Assembly: GCA_947489585.1 (NCBI GenBank)
Contig: CANLEE010000001.1
Span: forward strand, 800,946 to 864,945
Reading direction: 5' to 3'
DNA length: 64,000 bases
Origin: an uncultured Psychroserpens sp.
GTDB lineage: Bacteria; Bacteroidota; Bacteroidia; Flavobacteriales; Flavobacteriaceae
A program made the translations under genes and the position numbers. Under the pieces are notes generated by a model. That model saw nothing but the letters and a program-made list of their open reading frames with translations, was not told the DNA's origin and searched no databases. Each line of letters starts with the position of its first letter. Position 1 is the stretch's first letter. Positions 35,901 through 43,272 of the stretch are shown here, piece by piece.

Positions 35901-37242
35901 TTCTCCAGTTAAAATCACCATCAACAGCACCTATTAAAGTCCCAGATATTAATATCGTTGTATCCCAATCGAGAGTAGCTCCTGAAAATACATTATAGGT
36001 TCCATCTGTTAATTCAATACCAGGACTTGTAAGATTAAGTGTTCCGTTTTCAACTTGAATCGTTCCTCCATTATTTCGCAACTCCGCTCCAATTGAAGTT
36101 TTATCAGAAGGATCGCTAAATGATGTCTTAATTAGACCTTCATTATTTAAAATTCTGGGCAAACCTCCAGATCCACTAAACCCAGAATCATCACCTTGAA
36201 AATCAATAACGCCAGTTGTGGTGTTGTTTAAAACTGCATCTGTTGAAATAAAGATATCGCCTGAGCTTGCAAAATTTATAGTCCCATTATTCGTAAGTGT
36301 TGTCAATGTAGAAAGCGTAACATTACCTGACTGAATTTCAATAGTGCTTTCGTTAGTTAATAAACCTCCGCCTGTTAGGTTTCCACCAACCCAATTCACT
36401 GTTTCATCACCTGAAAAATCAAATGTCGTCGATACTAAAACATTTGCCGTACTTCTCCAATTGATGTCTCCATCAATAACTCCAGTAAGTGTTCCTGAAA
36501 GTGTTATCGCTGTATCCCAGTCTAGGGCTGCTCCCGAAAAAACATTATAAATCCCGCCATTCAACTCAGTTCCTGAGCTTGAAAGATTTAGTGTTCCTAT
36601 CTCAACTTGAATCGTTCCTCCATTGTTGATTAATTCGGCTCCTATAGATGATTTATCTGAAACATCTGCATATGAGGTTTTAATTAATCCTTCATTGTTT
36701 ATGATTCTTGGCAGACCTCCTGAGCCACTAATACCCGAATCATCACCTTGAAAGTCAATAACACCGGATACTGCATTATTCAATACACCATTAGTAGTAA
36801 TAAAAATATCGCCTGAGCTCACAAAATTAATGGTCCCATTATTAGTTAATATCGTTGTTCCTGAAATAGCAACATTTCCACCTATGATATTAATGGTTCC
36901 ATCATTTGTTAGTGTACTCCCATTTGCAGTAAAAGCACCGCCGCTCCAATTAATGTTGGTATTTGATTCAAATGAGGAGTCGTCAGTAAACGTAAAATTG
37001 GTATTTACATCAAATATTGATGTGCCTTGTACGTCGATAGATTTAACATTTCCAGCAACATTAAGCGTTACTGTAAATCCTGTTGGAATAACAACATCAT
37101 CTGTAGCTGTTGGTACTAAATTGGTATCCCAATTATCGGTATTATTCCAATTTGTGTTTGCGCCAAGACCCGTCCAGGTCGTTTGCGCCATTGCCATTGT
37201 GCCAGAAATGCATAACAGCAGAAGTAGTAAAAATCGTTTCAT
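32989..37242 (-). CDS. Large repeat-built T9SS substrate with C-terminal sorting domain
   Basis: A 1417-residue secreted protein. The start is the ATG directly before the signal peptide (MKRFLLLLLLC...AMAQ). Residues ~140-850 hold about four copies of a ~185-residue, Asn/Thr/Gly-rich beta-helix-like unit (marked by SSGDIFI, DDSGFSGSGGLPR and LDWDTAITLSG). Residues ~920-1250 hold four HYR-like domains of 80 residues (DNCTIASL, FTCADLGDNTVELTV), then one more Ig-like domain. The end (FPNPVVDQFTIKN to ITKRIIKQ) is a type A T9SS sorting domain that directs export and surface attachment. Likely an adhesin or surface-layer component. The repeat DNA is nearly identical in places, so copy number may vary between strains. 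Confidence 0.9.
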   Translation of the reverse strand: MKRFLLLLLLCISGTMAMAQTTWTGLGANTNWNNTDNWDTNLVPTATDDVVIPTGFTVTLNVAGNVKSIDVQGTSIFDVNTNFTFTDDSSFESNTNINWSGGAFTANGSTLTNDGTINIIGGNVAISGTTILTNNGTINFVSSGDIFITTNGVLNNAVSGVIDFQGDDSGISGSGGLPRIINNEGLIKTSYADVSDKSSIGAELINNGGTIQVEIGTLNLSSSGTELNGGIYNVFSGAALDWDTAITLSGTLTGVIDGDINWRSTANVLVSTTFDFSGDETVNWVGGNLTGGGLLTNESTIEIQSGNVTLSTLTTLTNNGTINFASSGDIFISTDAVLNNTTTGVIDFQGDDSGFSGSGGLPRILNNEGLIKTSFSDPSDKTSIGAELRNNGGTIQVENGTLNLTSPGIELTDGTYNVFSGATLDWDTTILISGTLIGAVDGDFNWRSTTSVLGTATFDFTGGQTVNWTSGTLSGGGTLTNESTIEIQSNNVVMSIATTLINNNTINLVSSGDIFISTDAVLNNTATGVINLQGDDSGFSGSGGLPRLLNNEGIIKTTFADITDKASIGIELKNNDGIIQVENGTLNLSSPGIELTDGTYNIFVDGTLDWDTAITLSGVLSGTIDGIVNWRNTVNIAPTETVTFDFLGNETITWASGNLQGGTLVNESRISIENINVVISIGATLTNNSAIDLNGSGDIFIATNAVLNNADTGIIQFIGDDSGFSGSGALPRILNNEGVLRTAYTGDIVADKSNIGVEVTNSGIIDAETGTMSFSSTLDHQVGGVVKGNAIFDLPTIANFTNDGTFAPGASPGTLTVVGNYVSTANTILDIELNGLTPDTEHDVLAITGTSVVFEGIVDVTMGFEGTIGDQFTIATTSGIIATANLQSPIENVDFDGKRYTFDVSYLDNNKVILTITDKLDILPPDILTQNITVQLDATGNASIADTDVDNGTTDNCTPTNELQFSLDFTDFTCADLGDNTVTLTVTDNDGNFADAQATVTVEDVTLPSVITQDIVVELDASGNANILASEIDNGSSDNCTIASLGLDISDFTCADLGDNTVELTVTDQSSNSDSAFATVTVVDAENPSVVTQDIVVELDASGNANILASEIDNGSSDNCTIASLGLDITDFTCADLGDNTVELTVTDQSSNSDSAFATVTVVDAENPSVVTQNIVVELDASGNASILASEIDNGSSDNCTIASLALDITGFTCADLGDNTVELTVADQSGNSDSAFATVTVEDNISPIITCPAAGGFTIMNTGDYTVPDYVGDAIVAVEDNCGFNVVQTPVPGTVLPDGDYNITLVVTDAFGNESTCDFELKVRDTTLSMDDFELSDRDVVLFPNPVVDQFTIKNNSRLDLVNLEIIDVTGKIINSVDLKGMEQSIKIPIEHYANGMYFIKINALNSSITKRIIKQ
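33481..34440. repeat. Four tandem 240-bp repeats inside the T9SS gene
   Basis: The sequence repeats with a period of exactly 240 bases (80 codons): comparable positions are 33481, 33721, 33961 and 34201. The two middle units are almost identical base for base, including third codon positions; the outer ones have diverged. Each encodes one HYR-like domain. Confidence 0.9.
35036..36890. repeat. Four ~555-bp tandem repeats inside the T9SS gene
   Basis: Recurring landmarks such as the reverse-strand coding of NNEGLIKT and GSGGLPR occur near 35036, 35596, 36146 and 36698. Units are about 185 codons, more diverged than the 240-bp units, and encode the beta-helix-like half of the protein. Confidence 0.75.
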
Positions 37243-37312
37243 AATTAATAGCATTATATGTTTATATAGCTATACATCGAAACGATTAAAAAATGTGAGC
37301 ATAAAAAAAGCG
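37243..37312. repeat. Right copy of the ~67-bp direct repeat (leader of the T9SS gene)
   Basis: Lies between the terminator of the upstream gene and the ATG of the T9SS substrate on the minus strand. Compared with 32879-32945 the core of 35 bases has four mismatches and one single-base gap, and weaker similarity continues to the start codon. No clear TAnnTTTG box is seen in it. Confidence 0.6.
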
Positions 37313-37334
37313 TTTTGTGGAAAACGCTTTTTTT
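37303..37334 (-). terminator. Terminator after the 192-residue exported protein gene
   Basis: Stem AGCGTTTT / AAAACGCT with loop GTGG, flanked by seven A and seven T. It lies 24 bases after the stop at 37358 and upstream of the T9SS gene, so the two genes are separate transcripts or partly read through. Confidence 0.85.
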
Positions 37335-37357
37335 AACTATTACAATTAATTTACGAA

Positions 37358-37936
37358 TTACAATTTAAACGTTTTAGAAAAACACCTATCATCAGATTTT
37401 AAACTCACATAATAGTCTCCTTTTACTTCTTTTGATAATTTGTAGGTGCGTTCTAATACTTGACTTCCTTTTAGTTCCTCTGAATGAATACACTTTCCGT
37501 CATAGAACAACTCAATTTTTAAGGATTTTAAATCAGGCGACAATTGAGATATCATTAACTTATCACCTTCCAATCTCACAACAGGTTTAAACTCCTTAGT
37601 TACCATATTTTCTATAAATGAAACGGTTTGAGATTCGATTTGAAAAGGTTTTATAATAATTTCGAACCCTTTATTAATTTCAAAAGTATAAAACCCATCA
37701 TCTAAATCTGTAAAATTGAACCTTTTTGAAAAAGACCCATTTCGTTTAATTGTTTCTGTATAAAGAATTAATCCTTGACTATCTTTAATGATATATTGGT
37801 GTCCTTTTTTTGCATTAATGAATTTCAAAACAGCAATTGCTTTGCTTGAGACATTCCTATTAATTTCATTTGCGTAACCTGTTGCTATCGTCAACATAAT
37901 TACTAGTACTAACATTTTTTTCATTGTTTTCATCAC
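37358..37936 (-). CDS. Exported protein of unknown function
   Basis: A 192-residue exported protein with a signal peptide (residues 1-22, to GYANE). The body is two beta-rich halves: ISKAIAVLKFINAKKG-like start with QYIIKDSQGLILYTETI, and a second half with LKIELFYDGKCIHSEEL, ending YYVSLKSDDRCFSKTFKL. The pattern resembles small Ig-like proteins that show up next to T9SS genes, but I cannot name a family. It lies directly upstream of the large T9SS substrate gene on the same strand, from which it is separated by a terminator. Confidence 0.65.
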   Translation of the reverse strand: MMKTMKKMLVLVIMLTIATGYANEINRNVSSKAIAVLKFINAKKGHQYIIKDSQGLILYTETIKRNGSFSKRFNFTDLDDGFYTFEINKGFEIIIKPFQIESQTVSFIENMVTKEFKPVVRLEGDKLMISQLSPDLKSLKIELFYDGKCIHSEELKGSQVLERTYKLSKEVKGDYYVSLKSDDRCFSKTFKL

Positions 37937-38110
37937 TTTTGGGTTTTAATGATTAACAGTGCAAATGTAGACTTCGATACATGTATAAAAAACAACTTAT
38001 TTGATGTATTTGTATACTATATTAACATCAATTTTTGATTAATAATAACTTTATGTTAAAATAGCATACTTTTATGATAATTCTGAATAGAATATAAAGC
38101 TCTAATACTT

Positions 38111-38118
38111 TAAATTTG
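38111..38118 (+). promoter_or_regulatory. TAAATTTG -7 box before the AraC gene
   Basis: Matches TAnnTTTG and lies 17 bases before the ATG at 38135. No TTTG element stands at the expected distance upstream, so an activator may be needed. Confidence 0.45.
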
Positions 38119-38134
38119 TAGGTAACTCACGGTT

Positions 38135-39007
38135 ATGAAACAAAGAAAAGCGACTTTAGAAAAAATTAGTCCAAATTTTGGAAGCTCTGTTTTCGTACAA
38201 AAAAGCACTTCAGAAAACACCGATAAAAACCCATATTGGCATTTTCACCCTGAAATAGAGTTAGTCTACGTGAACAAAGGCCAAGGAAAACGTCATATTG
38301 GTAATCATTTGTCTTACTTCAATAACAGTCAGCTAATTTTAATTGGTGCAAATTTGCCACATAATGGATTCACTGACCGCTTAACACAGCATGGCACAGA
38401 AGTACTTGTACAATTTAAACCAGAATTTTTAGGCACTTACTTTTTTGATATTCCTGAAATGGCAAATATTAATGCGCTTTTTGAACGTGCAAAAAATGGA
38501 CTCCTTTTTAAACCTGAAACAAAACGACGTGTTGGCAAGAAAATTCAGAAATTAAATGACGTAGAAGGCTTTGAACGTATCATACTTCTTTTGAAAATAC
38601 TTCAAAAACTTGCAGAGGCTCAAGATTATGAAATTTTGAATGCAGATGGATTTGTTTTTGAAACCGAATTACAGGATAGCGCAAAAATAGACATCATTTA
38701 CAAACACATTAATAACAATTTTCAAGATCATATTACTCTTGACGACATTGCAGATAAAGTAAGCATGACTGTTCCAGCATTCTGTAGGTATTTCAAAAAA
38801 TCAACTGGAAAAACCTTCACAAAGCTTGTTAATGAATATCGAATTGTTCACGCTACAAAACTACTATCTGAAAGTCAGATGAGTATATCAAATGTAGCTT
38901 TTGAATGCGGATTTAACAATTTTTCGCATTTCAATAAGCTCTTTAAAGAGTTTACAGGTAAGAGCGCATCAAAATACAGAGGAGAACTTAAACTGATGGT
39001 TAAATAA
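38135..39007 (+). CDS. AraC-family transcriptional regulator (cupin-HTH)
   Basis: A 290-residue regulator. The N-terminal cupin-like domain includes PYWHFHPEIELVYVNKGQGKRHIG and LILIGANLPHNGF, typical ligand-sensing jelly roll of AraC proteins. The C-terminal part has two HTH motifs: ITLDDIADKVSMTVPAFCRYFKK and MSISNVAFECGFNNFSHFNK read in order, ending FKEFTGKSASKYR. Cupin-type AraC proteins in Bacteroidota usually respond to sugars. The target genes are not clear from the neighbours; the small gene immediately downstream may be co-transcribed. Confidence 0.92.
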   Translation: MKQRKATLEKISPNFGSSVFVQKSTSENTDKNPYWHFHPEIELVYVNKGQGKRHIGNHLSYFNNSQLILIGANLPHNGFTDRLTQHGTEVLVQFKPEFLGTYFFDIPEMANINALFERAKNGLLFKPETKRRVGKKIQKLNDVEGFERIILLLKILQKLAEAQDYEILNADGFVFETELQDSAKIDIIYKHINNNFQDHITLDDIADKVSMTVPAFCRYFKKSTGKTFTKLVNEYRIVHATKLLSESQMSISNVAFECGFNNFSHFNKLFKEFTGKSASKYRGELKLMVK

Positions 39008-39012
39008 TTATT

Positions 39013-39195
39013 ATGGTTAAAAAAGAAGATAAAATAGAGAACACTTTAGAGTACTATCATAAAAAAGAGGAGCAAATACTAGAGATAGTTAATTCTAGTA
39101 ACCAATTAACTGCAGATGAAATTATTCACTATGGTGAAGAAATGGCTATTCTTGTTTATAAAATTACAGCTTTGGAAATCGCTAAGGAAAATTAA
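39013..39195 (+). CDS. Small charged protein of unknown function
   Basis: A 60-residue protein starting five bases after the AraC stop codon. It is acidic-basic alternating and helical (MVKKEDKIENTLEYYHKKE, then LTADEIIHYGEEMAILVYK). No membrane segment, signal peptide or cysteine. The tight spacing and protein-like composition support a real gene, but I cannot name a family. Confidence 0.5.
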   Translation: MVKKEDKIENTLEYYHKKEEQILEIVNSSNQLTADEIIHYGEEMAILVYKITALEIAKEN

Positions 39196-39233
39196 TGATC
39201 TAAATTTTAAGTTAATACCGAAACATATTCACT

Positions 39234-39893
39234 TTATTTTTCACCATCCCATTCGGCATAAAATTGTTCTAAGAAACTTTCCATATACTTATGCCTTTCT
39301 GAAGCAATTTTCTTTCCTGTTTTAGTATGCATTCTGTCTTTTAAAAGTAACAGTTTTTCGTAAAAGTGATTAATTGTAGGTGCAGTAGATGCTTTATATT
39401 CTTCTTTTGTCATTTTTAAATTTGGTGCAATCGAGGGATCAAATAATTTTCGGTTTTTAAACCCTCCATAATTAAAAGCTCTAGCAATACCAATTGCACC
39501 AATAGCATCTAAACGGTCTGCGTCTTGAATTACATCAAGTTCTGGTGAGCGAAATTTTTGAATCTCATTTCCGCCTTTAAAAGAGATATGTTCTATAATT
39601 TTGACTACGTGTTCGATAACTGCAGAATCTACATTTATTTCAAATAAAAATTCACGTGCTTTCCGCGGACCGACAGATTCGTCTCCATTATGAAATTTAC
39701 TATCTGCAATATCGTGTAATAAAGCACCTAGCGCAACAGTAAAATAGTCTACATCTTCATTTTTAGAAATGAGTAACGCATTGTTGTATACTCTTAAAAT
39801 GTGAAACCAATCGTGTCCGCCTTCAGCATTTTCGAGTTCTTTTTTCACAAAAGCTTTCGTTTGTTTTATGATTTCTTCGGAAGTATTCATCAT
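39234..39893 (-). CDS. HD-domain phosphohydrolase
   Basis: A 219-residue cytoplasmic metal-dependent phosphohydrolase. The HD core has H26 (GHDWFHILRVY), the HD pair in LGALLHDIADSKFH and the distal Asp in VIQDADRLDAIGAIG, the arrangement of the YedJ-type subgroup. Substrates for this subgroup are unproven, probably nucleotides or other phosphate esters. Two ATG codons at the start are equally possible. It is convergent with the small gene after the AraC regulator and is followed on the other side by the desaturase gene. Confidence 0.9.
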   Translation of the reverse strand: MMNTSEEIIKQTKAFVKKELENAEGGHDWFHILRVYNNALLISKNEDVDYFTVALGALLHDIADSKFHNGDESVGPRKAREFLFEINVDSAVIEHVVKIIEHISFKGGNEIQKFRSPELDVIQDADRLDAIGAIGIARAFNYGGFKNRKLFDPSIAPNLKMTKEEYKASTAPTINHFYEKLLLLKDRMHTKTGKKIASERHKYMESFLEQFYAEWDGEK

Positions 39894-39950
39894 TTAAAAT
39901 TAATAATTCCCTTCAGAAATGGAAAGGAATCATTAGCATTTCATTCAGAA

Positions 39951-40940
39951 TTATTTCAAGCGTGCAGGCTCAACCCATTTAAACTGATATGAATTTTCAG
40001 GTATAATAATACGATCAGCTATACGTAACATTCTTGAAGGAAGTTTCATTAAGTAATCTCTTGCTTTTTCGGCCTCATCAGAAAGGTTATTGATATTACC
40101 AATATCCCATCTATCTATTAATTTTTGTAATATATCAATATAATCTAAAGAGGTATACACACCAATACGTTGTGCAGTATTAGAGAACTCTTCAAAAGCG
40201 GTTCCAATCTTATCTCCAGATTCTCTAAGGAGATGTGCAGGCATTGCAATTTTTCGCTTCATCATATAATGAAATGCCATCATCATTTGGTTAGGATCAA
40301 CAGCAAAAATACGTTCTACAAACTCTGAATAGGCATGATGATGTCTCATCTCATCTCCAGAGATAATTTTACACATTTTGGCCAATTGTTTATTTCCTTT
40401 TTCTTTCGCAATTTTTGCTACTCTATTATGAGAAATATACGTTGCTAACTCCTGAAAACTAGTGTATACAAAGTTTTTATATGGATCACGATCTGTACCA
40501 ATATCAAAACCATCAGCTATGAGGTATTGTGTGGTTTTTTCAATTTCTTTCATATTAACACGACCAGACAAGTATAAATATTTATTGAGAACATCACCAT
40601 GACGATTTTCTTCGCCAGTCCAGTGCATCACCCATTTAGACCAACTGTTGCGTCCCACTTGGTCAACGCCTTCAACATCCATCAACCATGATTCATACGA
40701 TGGTAAGGCTTCTTCTGTAATCATATCGCCTACTAAAACAACCCAAAAGTCATAAGGTAATTCTTTTGAAAGCTCACGAATTTCTCGTACTTCCTCATAA
40801 AATTTATCGCTTTCAGAGTTAGGTAAAAAATCTGTAGGTTGCCATATTTTTTCTATAGGAATGAGGTACTTTTCGATAAGTTGATCTACATCTTTTTCGA
40901 GATGCTGCATCACTTCCAATCGTATATTTTTCAACGACAT
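39951..40940 (-). CDS. Acyl-[acyl-carrier-protein] desaturase
   Basis: Ferritin-like di-iron desaturase of 329 residues, which introduces a double bond into ACP-bound saturated fatty acids. The two iron-binding helix pairs are visible: E in TEEALPSYE and EENRHGDVL (ExxRH), then TSFQELATYISH and DEMRHHHAY (the second ExxRH). Reduction needs ferredoxin or a flavodoxin. It follows the PlsC acyltransferase gene by 17 bases on the same strand, so the two probably adjust membrane lipid composition together, for example in the cold. Confidence 0.92.
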   Translation of the reverse strand: MSLKNIRLEVMQHLEKDVDQLIEKYLIPIEKIWQPTDFLPNSESDKFYEEVREIRELSKELPYDFWVVLVGDMITEEALPSYESWLMDVEGVDQVGRNSWSKWVMHWTGEENRHGDVLNKYLYLSGRVNMKEIEKTTQYLIADGFDIGTDRDPYKNFVYTSFQELATYISHNRVAKIAKEKGNKQLAKMCKIISGDEMRHHHAYSEFVERIFAVDPNQMMMAFHYMMKRKIAMPAHLLRESGDKIGTAFEEFSNTAQRIGVYTSLDYIDILQKLIDRWDIGNINNLSDEAEKARDYLMKLPSRMLRIADRIIIPENSYQFKWVEPARLK

Positions 40941-40957
40941 GCTGTTTAATTTTATAG

Positions 40958-41701
40958 TTAATGGTTAATACGGATAGCATCAATAATTGTTTTTTCAACA
41001 GTAGTCATTAATGCTTCCTTATCGGTAAAGGTAGCTATTTCTATAGGCTTATGAATAGTAAATTTAATATGATTTCCAATTCCTAATGGAAATTTTCCGT
41101 AGCGCAACATTTTCCACGAATCATTTACGGTTATAGGAACAATCCATGCAGAAGGCATTTTCTTAATTAAAATTTCGAGTCCCTTTGTTTTAAATGCTTT
41201 AGGATGACCATCTTTGCTTCGGGTTCCTTCAGGAAATATAACGCCTGCATATTTATGCCTTTCTATATACTCACCAAATTCCATAATAGCCGGTAAAGCC
41301 TGTCGCGGATTTTTACGATCAATCAAAACTGAACCACCATGACGTAAGTTATAAGACACACTCGGTATTCCTTTTCCTAACTCTTTTTTAGCAACAAATT
41401 TTACATGATGCTTTCGCATATACCACATAATTGGTGAAATATCATACATGCTTTGATGGTTAGATATAATAAGTATTGGTTGATTTTCGGGGATGTTGTA
41501 TTGATTATTCCAAGAAAAGCGTGTTCCTAAAACGTTTAAACAACGCATCAAACTAAATTGAAGTGCATCAACACTTATTTTATGAGCTTTATAACCAAAT
41601 ACATTAAAACAAAACCATTGGATAGGGTGAAAAAACAGCAAGGTCATTCCGAAGACAATAAAATAAATAACCGATAAAGGATAGGCTAAAAGTTTTTTCA
41701 T
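40958..41701 (-). CDS. plsC: 1-acyl-sn-glycerol-3-phosphate acyltransferase
   Basis: PlsC/LPLAT family enzyme that transfers an acyl chain to lysophosphatidic acid in phospholipid synthesis. The catalytic box is SNHQSMYD (H82, D87) and the substrate-binding box is FPEGTRSKDG (~residue 150). An N-terminal hydrophobic segment anchors it to the inner membrane. An ATG six codons upstream exists, but a consensus promoter lies across that segment, so this start is preferred; transcription would then begin at or within a few bases of the ATG. Normal length (247 residues). Co-transcribed with the desaturase. Confidence 0.9.
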   Translation of the reverse strand: MKKLLAYPLSVIYFIVFGMTLLFFHPIQWFCFNVFGYKAHKISVDALQFSLMRCLNVLGTRFSWNNQYNIPENQPILIISNHQSMYDISPIMWYMRKHHVKFVAKKELGKGIPSVSYNLRHGGSVLIDRKNPRQALPAIMEFGEYIERHKYAGVIFPEGTRSKDGHPKAFKTKGLEILIKKMPSAWIVPITVNDSWKMLRYGKFPLGIGNHIKFTIHKPIEIATFTDKEALMTTVEKTIIDAIRINH

Positions 41702-41705
41702 GGCG

Positions 41706-41736
41706 CAAAAATAATTCAATGTGGTATATACACAAA
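41706..41736 (-). promoter_or_regulatory. Consensus promoter of plsC, placed almost on its start codon
   Basis: On the minus strand: TTTG at 41736-41733, exactly 19 bases, then TATTTTTG at 41713-41706. The ATG starts at 41701, so the expected transcription start falls on it or a few bases before. The TTTG element is made of the T-run of the terminator just upstream. Confidence 0.7.
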
Positions 41737-41760
41737 AAAACCACGATTAAATCGTGGTTT
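41734..41760 (-). terminator. Terminator of the bacilliredoxin gene
   Basis: Stem CCACGAT / ATCGTGG with a three-base loop, flanked by A-run and T-run; it lies 28 bases after the stop at 41788. Its T-run provides the TTTG element of the plsC promoter. Confidence 0.8.
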
Positions 41761-41787
41761 TAAATTTTAGCCTTTAAATTATAATGC

Positions 41788-42198
41788 TTAGCAGTGATCG
41801 TTGTAAGCGTCCATAAGGTTTTCAGAAATTAATTCTGCTGGACGACCTTCGATATGATGACGTTCTAACATGTGAACTAATTCACCATTTTTAAATAATG
41901 CCATACTTGGAGAGCTAGGAGGGAAAGGTACCATATGTGCTCTTGCGGCATCAACAGCTTCTCTATCTACACCTGCAAATACAGTAACGATATGATCTGG
42001 ACGTTTCGCATTTTGCAAACTTTGTCTCGCACCAGGACGAGCATTTGCTGCTGCACAACCACAAACCGAATTCACGACAACTAAAGTTGTGCCTTCTTTT
42101 GCTAATGCAGCTTCAACAGCTTCTGCCGTTTGTAATTCTTCAAAACCAACATTGGTTAAATCCTCACGCATTGGTTTTACTAATTCTGCTGGATACAT
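41788..42198 (-). CDS. BrxA/BrxB family bacilliredoxin
   Basis: A 136-residue thioredoxin-fold protein of the YphP/YqiW (bacilliredoxin) family, which removes bacillithiol from S-bacillithiolated proteins in organisms that make this thiol. The active site is the characteristic CGC (C46-G-C48 in VNSVCGCAAANARPG), and KRPDHIVTVFAGVDREAV and PPSSPSMALFKNGE are standard family blocks. Presence implies a bacillithiol-type redox system, common in Flavobacteriaceae. It is divergent from the TerB/J-domain gene and ends at the terminator before plsC. Confidence 0.95.
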   Translation of the reverse strand: MYPAELVKPMREDLTNVGFEELQTAEAVEAALAKEGTTLVVVNSVCGCAAANARPGARQSLQNAKRPDHIVTVFAGVDREAVDAARAHMVPFPPSSPSMALFKNGELVHMLERHHIEGRPAELISENLMDAYNDHC

Positions 42199-42231
42199 AT
42201 ATTTTTATTTTTAAGATTAATATTTAGATTG

Positions 42232-42239
42232 CAAAGATA
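42232..42239 (-). promoter_or_regulatory. TATCTTTG -7 box of the bacilliredoxin gene
   Basis: Matches TAnnTTTG on the minus strand, 34 bases before the ATG at 42198. The expected upstream TTTG at 19 bases is not seen. Confidence 0.45.
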
Positions 42240-42282
42240 CCAATTGTGTAACAAAGTCTATACCATTTCTACTAACAAATAG

Positions 42283-42290
42283 TATATTTG
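42283..42290 (+). promoter_or_regulatory. TATATTTG -7 box of the TerB/J-domain gene
   Basis: Matches TAnnTTTG on the plus strand, 24 bases before the ATG at 42314. It forms a divergent pair with the box at 42232-42239; the 43 bases between could hold a shared control site. Confidence 0.45.
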
Positions 42291-42313
42291 GATATAAATA
42301 AAATCTATAGTTT

Positions 42314-43105
42314 ATGAGTTTTGCAAAATGGATAGGAGGTGCTTTGGGTTGGTCTTTTGGTGGGCCAATTGGAGCAATCATTGGTCTTGCTATTGGAAGT
42401 TTAATTGATGGTGCAGCCGAACAAAATGGTTTTTTATTGGGAGATGGAGGACAGCAACCACGAAGTCGCTCAAGACAATCATCACGTCCAAGAACAAAAA
42501 CGAGAACAAGAACTCGACCCCAAACACGATCTGGTGATTTTGAGGTAAGTCTATTAATTTTAGCATCTGTAGTTATTAAAGCCGATGGTAAACAAGACCA
42601 GAGTGAATTGAATTATGTTCGCCAGCAGTTTGTTAGCATGTATGGAAAAGATAGAGCAAATCAAGCGTTTAAACTCTTTAAAAATATTAGCAAACAAAAT
42701 ATTCCAACACGAAAAGTGTGTTTGCAAATTAGAGAAATGATGGATCACTCATCACGATTACAATTGCTTCATTTTCTCTTCGGAATAGCAAAAGCAGATG
42801 GCATGGTCACCGATGACGAAGTCTCACAAATTTATATGATTTCGGGGTATTTAGGTATTAGTTCTCGTGACTATGGAAGTATAAAAGCTATGTTTTATAA
42901 TAGTAGTGATAATGCTTATAAAATTCTAGAAATCACTAAAGAAGCTACCGATGATGACGTTAAAAAAGCGTATCGAAAGATGGCGAAAAAATACCATCCA
43001 GATAAAGTGATTCACTTAGGAAAGGAACATCAAAAAGGTGCTGAAGAAAAGTTTAGACAAGTCCAAAAAGCCTATGAACAATTGCAGAAAGAGCGCGGAT
43101 TTTAA
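42314..43105 (+). CDS. TerB / J-domain co-chaperone (DjlA-like)
   Basis: A 263-residue protein with three parts: an N-terminal glycine-rich hydrophobic segment (GGALGWSFGGPIGAIIGLAIG), an Arg-rich linker (RSRSRQSSRPRTKTRTRTRP), a TerB-like helical domain (~75-185, FEVSLLILASVVIKADGKQDQ) and a C-terminal J domain (~195-263) with the HPD tripeptide in KKYHPDK. This is the DjlA plan, a membrane-linked DnaK co-chaperone. It is divergent from the bacilliredoxin gene. Confidence 0.85.
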   Translation: MSFAKWIGGALGWSFGGPIGAIIGLAIGSLIDGAAEQNGFLLGDGGQQPRSRSRQSSRPRTKTRTRTRPQTRSGDFEVSLLILASVVIKADGKQDQSELNYVRQQFVSMYGKDRANQAFKLFKNISKQNIPTRKVCLQIREMMDHSSRLQLLHFLFGIAKADGMVTDDEVSQIYMISGYLGISSRDYGSIKAMFYNSSDNAYKILEITKEATDDDVKKAYRKMAKKYHPDKVIHLGKEHQKGAEEKFRQVQKAYEQLQKERGF

Positions 43106-43272
43106 TTATTAAACTAGTATGCCTACGAATAAGAATCCAGATTCCTAATCTAGGTGTTTTAGAGCATCCAAGTATATTTAAAAAGCAGGGAGATTGAAAT
43201 GGCAGATAATAGCTTCAAAACGAATGATGACTATCATGAAATTTCAAACAAATAAATAAAACATCATCTATT

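Noticed and set aside
32911..37308. Mobile element or transposon bounded by the ~67-bp direct repeats
   Set aside because: No transposase, no terminal inverted repeats, and the repeats coincide with the leader upstream of the start codon, which argues for duplication or deletion rather than insertion.
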